Source: a virus
Reading direction: 5' to 3' (one strand)
Virus record (IMG/VR): IMGVR_UViG_3300050011_000078
Span: 1 to 62,264 of that record
DNA length: 62,264 bases
In this document: one piece after another, positions 15,193-24,387 of the stretch
How the letters are laid out: every line of letters starts with the position of its first letter
Numbering within the stretch: position 1 is the first letter of the stretch
Position numbers and translations under genes: made by a program
The notes under the pieces: model-generated
Told to the model about the DNA's origin: nothing
The model's input: the letters and a program-made list of their open reading frames with translations, nothing else
The model's database searches: none

Positions 15193-15729
15193 ATGGCCCG
15201 CGGTGGCAAACGCGCTGGCGCTGGGCGCAAAGCGAAGGCCAAGGGTGAACACCCCAAGCCAACAAAGCAAGAGCGCTCCATAGGCCGCCCTACAGCCTAT
15301 ACGGAAGAGATCGCCGCAGGGATATGCGAACGGCTCGTTATGGGCGAAAGCCTGCGTAACATCTGCCAGTCGGATGGTGTGCCGCACCTTTCGACCATCA
15401 TGCGGTGGCTGGGCCATAAAGACCACGCGGTCTTTCGCGAGTTATATGCGCGCGCGAGGGATGCACAAGCCGATGTTTTATTTGATGAAATCTTGACGAT
15501 CGCCGATACGCCGATTGTTGGCGTGAAGACGGTGACCAAGGCGGCCGGGGTCGAGAAGACCGAAGGCGACATGATTGAGCATCGCCGGCTCCAGATCGAC
15601 GCGCGCAAGTGGATCGCAAGCAAGCTGGCCCCAAAGAAATATGGCGAGAGGCTCGCGCACGAGCACAGCGGCCCGGACGGAGGCCCTATCGCTCTCGTCA
15701 CTCTGGAGAAGGAAGACCGCTATCTGTGA
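15193..15729 (+). CDS. Terminase small subunit
   Basis: The 178-aa protein starts MARGGKRAGAGRKAKAKGEH, a basic Gly-rich N-terminus common in TerS. An HTH follows (AAGICERLVMGESLRNICQS, then DGVPHLSTIMRWL), for recognition of packaging sites. It precedes and overlaps the large subunit, as usual. Confidence 0.85.
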   Translation: MARGGKRAGAGRKAKAKGEHPKPTKQERSIGRPTAYTEEIAAGICERLVMGESLRNICQSDGVPHLSTIMRWLGHKDHAVFRELYARARDAQADVLFDEILTIADTPIVGVKTVTKAAGVEKTEGDMIEHRRLQIDARKWIASKLAPKKYGERLAHEHSGPDGGPIALVTLEKEDRYL

Positions 15730-17039
15730 CATTCGCCCTCACGGAGCGTCAGAAGGAGGTTCAGCGGTTCATGCGTGGGCCGGAGCGCCACAAGCTTATC
15801 TATGGTGGCGCCCGTTCCGGCAAAACTGTTCTGATTATCCGGGCGATTTTGATCCGGGCGATGATGGCTCCTGGCAGTCGCCACGCAATCCTGAGATTCC
15901 GCGGTAACGCTGCCCGATCGTCTATCGCTCTCGATACGCTACCAAAAGTGAGGGAACTTTGTTTCCCAACGATAGCGCTAAAGGAGCATAGGCAGGACGG
16001 GTTCTTTGAACTGCCGAACGGGAGCCAGCTTTGGATTGGCGGCCTTGATGACCGGGAGCGCGCCGAGAAAATCCTCGGCCAGGAATACGCGACGATTTAC
16101 GCCAACGAATGCTCGCAGATCCCCTATTCTTCGATTCTTATCGCGCGCACCCGGCTTGCCCAAATGGTGCAGGCTAACATTGACGGCCAGAAATTCACCC
16201 TTCCGCAGCGCGGATATTACGACCTAAATCCAGTTGGCGGCGGTCATTGGACCAATGTTGAGTTTGGCGAAAAGCGCGATCCGCTATCCCGGAAGGCGCT
16301 CGCCCATCCGGACAATTTCGCCCGAACATGGATCAACCCGAACGACAATCGAGACAATTTATCGGCCGACACGCTGGCCGAGCTTGATGCACTCCCTGAG
16401 CGCCATCGCAAGCGCTTCTTTGAGGGCGTCTATGTCACGGAACTCGACGGCGCTCTTTGGACTTACGAGCGCCTCGAGGCCTGCCGTTGCGAGATCGAGG
16501 ACGTTCCTCAACTGACCCAGATCGTCGTTGCAGTCGATCCGAGCGGCGCTCGGGGCGAGGAAGACCGTCGGTCAGACGAAATAGGGATTGTCGCCGTCGG
16601 CAAAGGTATCGATGGGCGCGCCTACGTGCTGGAAGACGGGACGTGCCGTCTTGGCCCGGCTGGCTGGGCCCGGCGTGCGGTGGAAATGTATCACAGGCAC
16701 GGCGCCGATTCGATTATAGCCGAGATCAACTATGGCGGCGCTATGGTCGAGTCGACCATTCGAGCTGAAGCGCTGGATGTCTCGTATCGAGAGGTTCACG
16801 CCTCTCGCGGCAAGTGGGTCCGGGCTGAGCCGGTAGCGGCGCTCTATGAAGAGAAGATCGACAAGGTTAGACACGTCGGGCGGTTTGCCGATCTTGAAGA
16901 CCAGCTCTGCAAATTCTCAGCCAATGGTTACACCGGCGAGCGGTCGCCGGATCGCGCCGATGCACTCGTATGGGCAATCACCGATTTGATGCTCGAGGAC
17001 GGGTTTGACCTCACAACCTATTTGAAGGCGTATGCTTAA
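15726..17039 (+). CDS. Terminase large subunit
   Basis: The 437-aa packaging motor has Walker A GGARSGKT (about residues 27-34) and a Walker B-like segment TIYANECSQ. The nuclease domain has VVAVDPSGARGEED and DALVWAITDLML, supplying the metal-binding acids. It starts at GTG with a GTGA overlap of the small subunit. A longer frame from 15609 lies on TerS and is rejected. Confidence 0.92.
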   Translation: MTFALTERQKEVQRFMRGPERHKLIYGGARSGKTVLIIRAILIRAMMAPGSRHAILRFRGNAARSSIALDTLPKVRELCFPTIALKEHRQDGFFELPNGSQLWIGGLDDRERAEKILGQEYATIYANECSQIPYSSILIARTRLAQMVQANIDGQKFTLPQRGYYDLNPVGGGHWTNVEFGEKRDPLSRKALAHPDNFARTWINPNDNRDNLSADTLAELDALPERHRKRFFEGVYVTELDGALWTYERLEACRCEIEDVPQLTQIVVAVDPSGARGEEDRRSDEIGIVAVGKGIDGRAYVLEDGTCRLGPAGWARRAVEMYHRHGADSIIAEINYGGAMVESTIRAEALDVSYREVHASRGKWVRAEPVAALYEEKIDKVRHVGRFADLEDQLCKFSANGYTGERSPDRADALVWAITDLMLEDGFDLTTYLKAYA

Positions 17040-18586
17040 TGTCAAAGACTAAGCATCAGCGCATTCAGCAAAACGCTATGCAAAGTCAAAGGGTTAACGA
17101 CGCCGCGCCAGCACCATCTCCAGCGCCGGAACTCGCGTCAGCGGCCACGGGCGGCCAAGTCAATGATTCCTACCAGAATTTCGCGGCGCGCATCGGCGTT
17201 GGAACCGGCAATCTCGGCGACGGAAGCTCCTACGGATTCAACCCAGTCACGCGCAAGCGGGCCGAACTTGAATATATGTATCGAGGCTCATGGATCGCGC
17301 AGATAGCAGTCGACGCTGTCGCCGACGATATGACTCGAGCCGGGATCGACTTCGGCCAACTCGATCCCGATGAGATCGACGCGCTGACAGGCGATTTTGA
17401 ACAGAAGGCGATTTGGCCAGCGATTGGCGACACGCTGCGCTGGTCGAGGCTCTACGGCGGCGCCATCGCGGTAATTCTGATCGAGGGGCAAAACCTCGCG
17501 ACGCCGTTGCGCATTGAGTCGATCGCCAAGGGTCAGTTCAAGGGGCTGCTCGTTCTCGATCGCTGGACGTTCCTACAGCAATATGACCATTTGGTGCAGG
17601 ATTTAGGCCCCGATCTCGGCAAGCCGAAGTTCTACACGATCGGGCCGCAGGCGCCGGCTCTGCAAAATCAGAGGGTCCATTACAGCCGCATTATCCGGTT
17701 CGATGGCAAGGTGCTCCCATACTATCAACGCCTTGCCGAACAGGGCTGGGGAATGTCGGTCATCGAACCCGTCTGGGATCGCATGGTGGCATTCGACAGC
17801 GCCACGCAAGCTGCGGCGCAGTTGGTCTACAAGTCGCATCTCAGGGTCATGTCGGTCGAGGGCTTGAAGAAGATCCTCGCCGCCGGCGGCCCCGCCTTTG
17901 ACGCGCTGGTCAAGAATATTCAGTCAATCCGCCAATTCCAGTCCACCGAAGGCATGTCGATTATCGACGCCACCGACAAGCTGGAAACGCAGGTCTACAA
18001 TTTCAGCGGCCTGGCCGAAATCATAATTCAGTTCGGACAGCAGATATCCGGCAATCTTCAAATCCCGATGGTGCGCCTGTTCGGCCAATCGCCGGTCGGC
18101 ATGAACGCCACGGGCGAAAGCGATCTTCGAACCTATTACGACGGCTGCGCCTCGAAACAGGAATCGCAACTTCGCGTTCCGGTTTCCAAGGTCATCGATA
18201 TAGCATATCGGTCGCTGTTCGGCAAAGCGATCCCGGCCGGATTCAAGTTCAAGTTCAACGCGCTGTGGTTGCTCCGCGAAGAAGAGAAGGCGGATATCGC
18301 CGGCAAGATCACGACGCTGGTTGTGCAGGCACACGAGAGCGGGATCGTCGATAGGCCGACGGCCCTGAAAGAATTGCGCGCAAGCGCCGACGAATCCGGC
18401 ACCTGGCATTCGATCACCGACGATATCATCAAGGAAGCCGAAGAAGAGCCGCCGATCCCGACGCCGCTCGATCCCAAAGAGGCGACGGCCAAGGCCAAGC
18501 TCGAAGAGGCTGGCAAAACGCCCGAGCCCGGAAAGAATCAGCCGAATGCTGGAGCGGCCGTCGTCAAAGAGCCCGTCGCCGCTTGA
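17039..18586 (+). CDS. Portal protein (DUF1073 type)
   Basis: The 515-aa protein begins at a TAATG junction with terminase. DUF1073-type features are YRGSWIAQIAVDAVADDMTR near residues 80-100, then PVGMNATGESDLRTYYDGC at about 355. The C-terminus is rich in P, A, E and K. Twelve copies would form the DNA entry ring. Databases sometimes label this family Acb1-like by shared naming, but nothing suggests phosphodiesterase activity here. Confidence 0.88.
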   Translation: MSKTKHQRIQQNAMQSQRVNDAAPAPSPAPELASAATGGQVNDSYQNFAARIGVGTGNLGDGSSYGFNPVTRKRAELEYMYRGSWIAQIAVDAVADDMTRAGIDFGQLDPDEIDALTGDFEQKAIWPAIGDTLRWSRLYGGAIAVILIEGQNLATPLRIESIAKGQFKGLLVLDRWTFLQQYDHLVQDLGPDLGKPKFYTIGPQAPALQNQRVHYSRIIRFDGKVLPYYQRLAEQGWGMSVIEPVWDRMVAFDSATQAAAQLVYKSHLRVMSVEGLKKILAAGGPAFDALVKNIQSIRQFQSTEGMSIIDATDKLETQVYNFSGLAEIIIQFGQQISGNLQIPMVRLFGQSPVGMNATGESDLRTYYDGCASKQESQLRVPVSKVIDIAYRSLFGKAIPAGFKFKFNALWLLREEEKADIAGKITTLVVQAHESGIVDRPTALKELRASADESGTWHSITDDIIKEAEEEPPIPTPLDPKEATAKAKLEEAGKTPEPGKNQPNAGAAVVKEPVAA

Positions 18587-19343
18587 TCGCGTTTTCGATC
18601 GCGTCAAACCGACTTCGGCCAAGAGCGAGTACTTAAAAGCGCGCAAGGTCGAGGCGCTCTATGGGACGCAACTTCGTAAAATCGCGCGGCATATCGGAGA
18701 TTTGGTCAAGGGCTTCAATCCCCTCAGCCACACCGACATGCTGATCCTTCAATCGGCGCTGCGTCGATATGGCCTGGCAATTGAGCCTTGGGCGCGATCG
18801 ACGGCCTGGCGCATGATTACCGAGGTCGCCGCGCGCGACAAGCTGGCATGGCGCCGCGTCTCCGCGCAGATGGGCGTTGCTCTAAAGCAAGAAATCGAAA
18901 CCGCCCCGACAGGGCAGGCCATGCGGCAGTTGCTCGACGATCAGGTCATGCTGATCACATCACTGCCGATCGAGGCCGCCCAACGCGTTCATGAGTTGGC
19001 GTTGCAGGGGATCACGGAAGGTTCCCGCGGGGGCGACATCGTCGCAGAAATTATGCGCACCGGCGAAGTGACGAAAAGCCGGGCGGTCACGATCGCGCGC
19101 ACGGAAACGGCGCGCACGGCATCGGTCCTGACTCAGGTTAGAGCCGTGCATATCGGGTCGACCCACTACACTTGGAGCACTGTTGGCGATTCCGACGTAA
19201 GACCCGACCACAAGGCACTGAATGGCGGCGTGTTTGCCTGGAACGATCCGCCGATAGCCGATACCAGAACGGGCGCGCGAGCGAATCCGGGATGCATTTA
19301 CAACTGCCGTTGCATCGCCCTGCCGATCATTCCGGCCGATTGA
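18546..19343 (+). CDS. Head morphogenesis protein (SPP1 gp7/Mu gpF type)
   Basis: The 265-aa protein overlaps the portal gene by 41 bases. The C-terminal third has the family signature RAVTIARTETARTASVLTQV and TWSTVGDSDVRPDHKALNGG, ending CIYNCRCIALPI with the usual cysteines. It is a minor head protein associated with the portal. Confidence 0.85.
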   Translation: MLERPSSKSPSPLDRVFDRVKPTSAKSEYLKARKVEALYGTQLRKIARHIGDLVKGFNPLSHTDMLILQSALRRYGLAIEPWARSTAWRMITEVAARDKLAWRRVSAQMGVALKQEIETAPTGQAMRQLLDDQVMLITSLPIEAAQRVHELALQGITEGSRGGDIVAEIMRTGEVTKSRAVTIARTETARTASVLTQVRAVHIGSTHYTWSTVGDSDVRPDHKALNGGVFAWNDPPIADTRTGARANPGCIYNCRCIALPIIPAD

Positions 19344-19568
19344 TTTCGTGCCATGTTCTTCACATCGACGAAAGTTTGAATTGACGATCGCGTCTACGCT
19401 GCTGCCCTTATCAAGCGGCCATCGACAGAGCACCTCGTCGCCTTCAGCATATGGCTTTTCATCCAAGCCGAATGGAAATTCCAAGGGCGCTTCTATCTTG
19501 GGCGCCAATACATCGGTCACTTTGATTGAGTGCGTAATTTTCAACACTTCCTCTTTCTCTTCCTGCAA
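18960..19568 (-). CDS. Antisense moron-like gene, possibly truncated
   Basis: A leftward frame begins near 19544-19568 (TTG or GTG starts) with GAGGAA upstream and a perfect TATAAT on the minus strand at 19576-19571. The first 75 residues (KITHSIKVTDVLAPKIEAPL, then EFPFGLDEKPYAEGDE) look protein-like. The rest lies antisense to the head morphogenesis gene and is probably not meaningful. It may be the intact 5' part of an inserted gene whose 3' end was lost. Confidence 0.4.
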   Translation of the reverse strand: MQEEKEEVLKITHSIKVTDVLAPKIEAPLEFPFGLDEKPYAEGDEVLCRWPLDKGSSVDAIVNSNFRRCEEHGTKSIGRNDRQGDATAVVNASRIRSRARSGIGYRRIVPGKHAAIQCLVVGSYVGIANSAPSVVGRPDMHGSNLSQDRCRARRFRARDRDRPAFRHFAGAHNFCDDVAPAGTFRDPLQRQLMNALGGLDRQ

Positions 19569-19712
19569 ACATTATACGCGCCCAACACGCGATTGAATAG
19601 AGCCGCCGCAGCGTTACAGCGCGTTGACGGCTCTAGCCAAGTTCAAGTTAGTCCCAACGCATGGCCATGTCGGAAGGGGGCGCTGCCACGCCTCCGTAAC
19701 CGCCAAGGGGTT

Positions 19713-20038
19713 GTTGCGTCCCACAACGCACGCCCGGACGGAAAGCGCTGACACGCTTATCTTGTCCGAGCTGGTGCTGAGATAATTTGGGACTGCCCCG
19801 TCGCACCGAAGCGAAAACGGGAAGTTTGGTCTCCGCTGCCTTTGCCGCCACATACGCGGCATAGTCAGCGAAGGAGTTGCGTCCCACAACGCACGCCCGG
19901 ACGGAAAGCGCTGACACGCTTATCTTGTCCGAGCTGGTGCTGAGATAATTTGGGACTGCCCCGTCGCACCGAAGCGAAAACGGGAAGTTTGGTCTCCGCT
20001 GCCTTTGCCGCCACATACGCGGCATAGTCAGCGAAGGA
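19713..20038. repeat. Perfect 163-bp tandem duplication
   Basis: Positions 19713-19875 and 19876-20038 are identical as far as I can read. The unit length is not a multiple of three, so it shifts the frame of the minus-strand gene that crosses it. Perfect identity means a very recent event or an assembly artefact. Confidence 0.9.
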
Positions 20039-20059
20039 TTTCAGGCTCCTTATCTGCAT
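19865..20059 (-). pseudogene. Antisense small gene disrupted by the tandem duplication
   Basis: A leftward gene starts at 20059 with a strong AAAGGAAG ribosome site. It encodes MQIRSLKSFADYAAYVAAKA and then AETKLPVFAS. The 163-bp duplication changes its C-terminus to GTQLLR-stop. With one copy removed, the frame would continue to 19648 and give about 82 residues. It lies just downstream of the dyad at 20102. Function unknown. Confidence 0.5.
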
Positions 20060-20101
20060 GACACTTCCTTTCCGGAAAACGCCTTCCCTACTCAGGAAGG
20101 G

Positions 20102-20121
20102 CACTATCGTAAACGATAGTG
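20102..20121. promoter_or_regulatory. 20-bp perfect dyad, candidate operator of the antisense gene
   Basis: CACTATCGTAAACGATAGTG is two perfect 9-bp arms around AA. It lies 43 bases upstream of the minus-strand start at 20059. Dyads of this kind are typical operators of small autoregulated loci such as toxin-antitoxin modules, but no recognisable toxin or antitoxin is encoded here. Confidence 0.55.
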
Positions 20122-20217
20122 AGCCAGAAATAGTTCCGCAAGGTTCGGGATATACCTACGCCGCGTTCGGCCATGCCGATCATTGCGGCTAAATGACGAT
20201 TTTTTGGAGATAGCCAA

Positions 20218-20628
20218 ATGACGCTTCCCGCTTATATCAACAAGGGGCTAACCGCTTCTGCCATCGGCAGTTTCTCGAAACTCAACGCCTTGGTCTCGCT
20301 AACGCTTGGCGTTTCGACAGGCCTGACGGCGTCCACGACGCATACCCGCGCGGGCGCGCTTGCCCTCACGGAGGTCGTCAACAACTTGGGCACCGTCGCC
20401 GGTTCCGGTGACGCTGTTGGCCTTCCCGCGGCGGTTGCCGGCGCCGTCGTCATCGTCTTCAACGGCGGCGCGAACCCGGCGGCGGTTTTCCCGGCAGCGT
20501 CCGCAGACACGATCGATGGCGGATCCGCTGGGGCGTCGGTGACCCTCACCAACGCCAAACGCGCCATGTTCGTTTGCGTCGCGACGGGAATATGGATTTC
20601 CGCGCAGCTCGGCGTTGTGAGCGCCTGA
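20218..20628 (+). CDS. Putative head decoration or structural protein
   Basis: This 136-aa protein has a GGAG ribosome site. It is rich in Ala, Gly, Thr and Val (VVNNLGTVAGSGDAVGLP), the composition of small phage capsid-associated beta proteins. It lies between head morphogenesis and protease genes. No family is assigned. Confidence 0.55.
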   Translation: MTLPAYINKGLTASAIGSFSKLNALVSLTLGVSTGLTASTTHTRAGALALTEVVNNLGTVAGSGDAVGLPAAVAGAVVIVFNGGANPAAVFPAASADTIDGGSAGASVTLTNAKRAMFVCVATGIWISAQLGVVSA

Positions 20629-20629
20629 T

Positions 20630-21055
20630 ATGCTCCTCGCTTCGCTTGCCATCACAACGGCGACAGCCGCCGTCGCTGGGACAGTTGCGCTCGCCAAGGG
20701 GGGCGCGCCGTCCAATCTGACGATCCAGGGCAATTTCGTCTATGGCAGCGGCGGAACGAGCGCCGACGCATGGGTGCAAACCAGCCTCGACGGCGGCGTG
20801 ACATGGGCGGACATCGCCAACTTCCATTTCACGACGGCGAGCGCCCGATTCATCTACAATCTGTCCGCGCTGACGCCAAAAACAACTGAGGTGACGCCGA
20901 CTGATGGGACGTTGGCGGCGAACACGTCCGTCGACGGCGTCATCGGGCCGATGTTCCGCGTCAAATCAACGACTGTCGGCACCTATGCGGCATCAACGAC
21001 GCTGCGCGTGGACATCAACGCGGGCGGCGTCTCGGCGCCAGTAGCCGTTCAATGA
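20630..21055 (+). CDS. Putative virion-associated beta protein
   Basis: The 141-aa protein has a hydrophobic start and a beta-sandwich-like pattern (SADAWVQTSLDGGVTWADIA) as seen in phage decoration proteins. It directly follows the previous gene. No family is assigned. Confidence 0.55.
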   Translation: MLLASLAITTATAAVAGTVALAKGGAPSNLTIQGNFVYGSGGTSADAWVQTSLDGGVTWADIANFHFTTASARFIYNLSALTPKTTEVTPTDGTLAANTSVDGVIGPMFRVKSTTVGTYAASTTLRVDINAGGVSAPVAVQ

Positions 21056-21106
21056 GCATGTCAACCGTGACGGCTCCCCACTTCCAGAAGATACGGAGGA
21101 TATGAA

Positions 21107-21265
21107 ATGCATCACTGGATAGGCGCTGGATTGATGATCGTTGGCGCTGGGGCTGCGGCGATCGTATTCACCCTCAACTCACAGACCCCGATTCAACTTG
21201 GGCCGGTTCCGTTCTTCGGATCATGCGCCTTGATCTTCGTCGGCATCCTCGTGTGGGCATGGTAA
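21107..21265 (+). CDS. 52-aa two-span membrane protein
   Basis: A short frame (MHHWIGAGLMIVGAGAAAIV...) has a GGAGGA ribosome site. Two membrane spans lie at residues 5-22 and 34-52 around a Pro-rich turn. It sits in the head operon just before the protease. Role unknown. Confidence 0.55.
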   Translation: MHHWIGAGLMIVGAGAAAIVFTLNSQTPIQLGPVPFFGSCALIFVGILVWAW

Positions 21266-21266
21266 C

Positions 21267-22586
21267 ATGAGCATGGTTCTTGACCGGCTGGCGGCGACGC
21301 TGGCGGTCGACCAGATCGGGCGCAATCAAAGCATAACCCCGGAGGGGTTTTTGCTGTGCTCGGACGTGCGCATCGCGCGCACCGGCCCGATGATGTATGC
21401 CGACTACGAAATGCCGGATATCCCGCCAGAGCCGGGCCGGCACATGGTGACTATCGATCGCACGGCGGATGTGCTGTTCCATCCAGACGCTATTTTGTCG
21501 TTCGCCGGAAAGCCGGTCACGAATGACCACCCCTCGAAATTCGTTACGCCATCGACTTGGCGCCAGGACAGCATCGGCGTCGTGCTCAACCCGCGCCGCG
21601 GCGAAGGCATCGACGCCGATTATATGATCGCCGACTTGCTGATTACCCATCAGGACGCCATCGACGACGTCAGGGCCGGCAAGCGGGAAGTCTCGTGCGG
21701 CTATGACGCCAAACGCGAAGCGGTAAGGCCAGGGCTTGGGCGTCAAGTCAGTGTTGTAGGAAATCACGTCGCGCTCGTGGATCGTGGCCGCTGTGGCCCG
21801 TCTTGCGCGATTACAGATTCAGAAAAAGGAATTATCGATATGGTAAAGCGCAGTGCCTGGGATCGCGTTCGTGACTTCATGAAGGCCGGCAAAATAACCG
21901 ACGCCGAGGAAGAACTCCAGAAGCTGGAGGACGCCGACGGCGATGACGACAGCGACGACAAGAAGGAAAAGAAGGAAACCGAGGATGCGATCAAGCGCAT
22001 CGTCGACGCCGCTCTTCGCCCGATTGCCGACAAGCTCGGCACCCTCGATACGGCCGTGACAAAGATCGTCAAGGACGCCGAGAAGGACGACGAAGAGGAA
22101 GAGAAGAAGAAGGCCGAGGACAAGCGCCTTAAGGACGCCGAGGCCGAGGAGGAAAAGAAAAAGCAGGAAGACGCGGCCCGCAAGGTCACCGATTCCGCGC
22201 CTCTCGCCTCCGCGTTCAACGACACGCTGTCGCGCGCTGAAATCCTCTTCCCCGGCATTACGTTCCCGGTGTTCGACGCCAAGGCCAAGAGCACCGCGAC
22301 CAATGATGCTATGTGCGCGTTGCGCGTGCAGGCGCTTGACAAGGCGTTCAGCGACCCGGCTCGCCGCAAGCATGTTCTTGCTGTGCTCGGTGGCAAGGCG
22401 CCGGAGTTCTCGAAAATGACCTGCGACGCCGCGGAAGTGGTGTTTACGGCCGCTTCGGAATTGGCGCGCGCCGCGCAAGTCGCCGATACGGCTGGCGATC
22501 GCAGCAACCGCCGCGACCCCGCGGCCGGCCCGATGACGGCCGCGAAGATGCAGGCGCGCATCGAGGCATTCCGCAAGAAGGCTTAA
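21267..22586 (+). CDS. DUF2213 prohead protease/scaffold fusion
   Basis: Residues 1-185 fit DUF2213 (RTGPMMYADYEMPDIP, FAGKPVTNDHPSKFV and GKREVSCGYDAKRE), a phage prohead protease-like fold. Residues 200-310 are a long highly charged coiled coil (Asp/Glu/Lys) typical of scaffold. The C-terminal 120 residues are helical. Protease-scaffold fusions precede the capsid gene in many phages, as here. Confidence 0.85.
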   Translation: MSMVLDRLAATLAVDQIGRNQSITPEGFLLCSDVRIARTGPMMYADYEMPDIPPEPGRHMVTIDRTADVLFHPDAILSFAGKPVTNDHPSKFVTPSTWRQDSIGVVLNPRRGEGIDADYMIADLLITHQDAIDDVRAGKREVSCGYDAKREAVRPGLGRQVSVVGNHVALVDRGRCGPSCAITDSEKGIIDMVKRSAWDRVRDFMKAGKITDAEEELQKLEDADGDDDSDDKKEKKETEDAIKRIVDAALRPIADKLGTLDTAVTKIVKDAEKDDEEEEKKKAEDKRLKDAEAEEEKKKQEDAARKVTDSAPLASAFNDTLSRAEILFPGITFPVFDAKAKSTATNDAMCALRVQALDKAFSDPARRKHVLAVLGGKAPEFSKMTCDAAEVVFTAASELARAAQVADTAGDRSNRRDPAAGPMTAAKMQARIEAFRKKA

Positions 22587-22605
22587 TCAATCCTTGCAAT
22601 TCGGC

Positions 22606-22639
22606 CCGCCGTGACGGCGGCCCGCACCCTTTGATGGAG
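22606..22639 (+). promoter_or_regulatory. Virion-gene leader motif, copy 1
   Basis: A short GC dyad CCGCCGTGACGGCGG is followed by a C-rich tract and the ribosome site TGATGGAG (22632-22639). The start codon is at 22648. The same arrangement recurs before five other genes or gene blocks. Confidence 0.6.
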
Positions 22640-22647
22640 AAACTATC

Positions 22648-23142
22648 ATGACTGCAATTCTGAGCCGTGCGCCGACCGGGTTTGCCGGCGGCGTGTCGCG
22701 CGCCACTGAGGGGCGCGTTATTTCCCAGGAACTCATCTACGCCACGACGCCGCCCACGCTTTATGGGCAGTTCCTGAAATACAATGGCAATGCCGTGACG
22801 CCGCTGGCTTCCGGCGATGCTGCGACTGCGTTCGCGGGCATCGCCGTGCGATCCTACCCCGTCCAGTCGACGACCAACGCCTTCGGCGCTGCCGTTCCCC
22901 CGACGACCGGCTTTATCGACATGCTGCGTAGCGGCTTTGTCACGCTGATCCTCGCGCTGGGAACCGCCGCCAAGGGCGGCGCGGTCTATGTCGTGACCAC
23001 GGCCGGCGGCACGGTGAACGTCGGTGACGTCGTCACATCGTCTTCCCCAGCTGGCGGTGGCACTGGCGTTTTGATTGTCGGCTGCAACTTCGAAGGCCCT
23101 GCCGGCGCCGATGGCATCGTCGAGGTTTCCCTCGCTCTGTAA
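22648..23142 (+). CDS. Head decoration/cement protein
   Basis: The 164-aa protein has the repeating beta/Gly pattern of DUF2190-like cement proteins (YGQFLKYNGNAVTPLASGDA, then FAGIAVRSYP, and GGAVYVVTTAGGTVNVGDVV). It lies immediately before the capsid gene and has the leader motif. The identification rests on pattern and position. Confidence 0.75.
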   Translation: MTAILSRAPTGFAGGVSRATEGRVISQELIYATTPPTLYGQFLKYNGNAVTPLASGDAATAFAGIAVRSYPVQSTTNAFGAAVPPTTGFIDMLRSGFVTLILALGTAAKGGAVYVVTTAGGTVNVGDVVTSSSPAGGGTGVLIVGCNFEGPAGADGIVEVSLAL

Positions 23143-23148
23143 TAGATA

Positions 23149-23180
23149 GGGGGGGCTTCACGCCCCCCTTGACGCCCATT
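23149..23180 (+). terminator. Possible terminator between cement and capsid genes
   Basis: Seven G (23149-23155) face six C (23163-23168) across a 7-nt loop. TT follows, and a T5 run appears 9 bases further on. The T tract is displaced, so it may only attenuate. Confidence 0.4.
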
Positions 23181-23216
23181 TTTCTCGCTTGGGCAACGGT
23201 CAATCGGTCAATCGCC

Positions 23217-23249
23217 CGTCGTGACGACGCGCGCATCCCCCTGATGGAG
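23217..23249 (+). promoter_or_regulatory. Virion-gene leader motif, copy 2 (capsid)
   Basis: The dyad CGTCGTGACGACG (23217-23229) is followed by ATCCCCC and TGATGGAG (23242-23249). The capsid start codon is at 23258. Confidence 0.65.
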
Positions 23250-23257
23250 TCCACAAA

Positions 23258-24310
23258 ATGTTTCACTTCCGCGACACCCTCGCGGGGAGCACGGCTATTG
23301 CTCGCGCCCCTGCGCTTAATTCGGCTCGCTATGTCCGCGACGCCTTCACCACGTTCGACCGGGCGACTTACGACAGCGCTGGCGCGTTCCTGATCGGCGA
23401 GCTCGAACGCCTCGACCCCATGATCCACGAGCCCCTGATTTCTATCCAGTGGCCGCGTGATATCGATCTGCGCACCGACGTCCAGATGGGCGACACCACG
23501 TCCAGCTACACGCTTTCATCGTTCGCGATGGCCGGCGGCGCCACCCCAGGCGGCCTCAACTACGCCAGCGCGGAAACCACGACAATCCCGCGCGCGCAGC
23601 TTGACATTTCGAAGACCGTCAATCCGCTGAACCTCTTCGCTTACGAGATAGCCTATACGCTGCCCGAGCTGGAGTCTGCTCGCCTCACCGGGCGCCCGAT
23701 CGACGTTCAGATGCTGTCCGCGATGAATCGCAAGCATCAGATGGACATTGACCAGAGCGTTTATGTCGGCGACTCCACGATCAACACCACGGGCCTGCTC
23801 AACAACGCCGCCGTTTCGAACGTTTCGAACGTCGCCGCCGGCGCCGGCGGCCTGATGCAGTTCGTCAACAAGAGCGCCGACGAAATCCGCGCGGACGTCA
23901 ACCAGTTGATTGTGTCCGTGTGGGCAGCGACGGGTTATGCGGCTCCTCCGACCAAAATCCTGATGGCGCCTGGCCCGTTCGGCTATATCTCGACGACGAT
24001 CGCGTCGAGCGCCGCCAACACGACCATTCTCCGGTTCCTTGAGGAAAATAACATCCTCACCGCGGAGACGGGCCAGAAGCTCGAAATCAAGTCGAGCAAG
24101 TGGCTGGACAAGGCTCTCCTGACGGGGACCTACGACCGCATGGTCGCCTATAGCCAGCGCGCCGATTACGTCCGCTTCCCGATGGTCCCGCTGATTCCGG
24201 TTCAGCCGCAATATTCCGGCATCTGGATCAAAGTGCCGTATTTCGGGCGCGTCGGCGTCATCGAAACCGTATACCCCGAGACCCTAGGTTACCGCGACGG
24301 TATTGGGTAA
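23258..24310 (+). CDS. Major capsid protein (DUF2184, HK97-like fold)
   Basis: The 350-aa protein fits DUF2184: long N-arm, DVQMGDTTSSYTLSSFAMAG, SKTVNPLNLFAYEIAYTLPE, then a C-terminus RMVAYSQRADYVRFPMVPLI. It follows protease/scaffold and cement genes and is preceded by the leader motif, as expected for the most highly expressed virion gene. Confidence 0.9.
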   Translation: MFHFRDTLAGSTAIARAPALNSARYVRDAFTTFDRATYDSAGAFLIGELERLDPMIHEPLISIQWPRDIDLRTDVQMGDTTSSYTLSSFAMAGGATPGGLNYASAETTTIPRAQLDISKTVNPLNLFAYEIAYTLPELESARLTGRPIDVQMLSAMNRKHQMDIDQSVYVGDSTINTTGLLNNAAVSNVSNVAAGAGGLMQFVNKSADEIRADVNQLIVSVWAATGYAAPPTKILMAPGPFGYISTTIASSAANTTILRFLEENNILTAETGQKLEIKSSKWLDKALLTGTYDRMVAYSQRADYVRFPMVPLIPVQPQYSGIWIKVPYFGRVGVIETVYPETLGYRDGIG

Positions 24311-24387
24311 ATAAAACAAAGGCTTAAGATATCCTTATTGCAATAATTCTGAAACAGTCTTATATAGATTGTCTCAGGAGGTTGCCA

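Noticed and set aside
17039-18586. Anti-CBASS (Acb1) function for the DUF1073 protein
   Set aside because: The length, position after terminase and DUF1073 features are those of a portal. I see no phosphodiesterase HxT/S pair arrangement.
21764-22576. Long minus-strand open frame opposite the scaffold region
   Set aside because: Its Ser/Phe-rich sequence is the mirror of the charged coiled coil on the plus strand. There is no ribosome site.
23149-23180. Strong terminator before the capsid gene
   Set aside because: The T tract is separated from the stem by 9 bases, so I list it only as a possible weak terminator.
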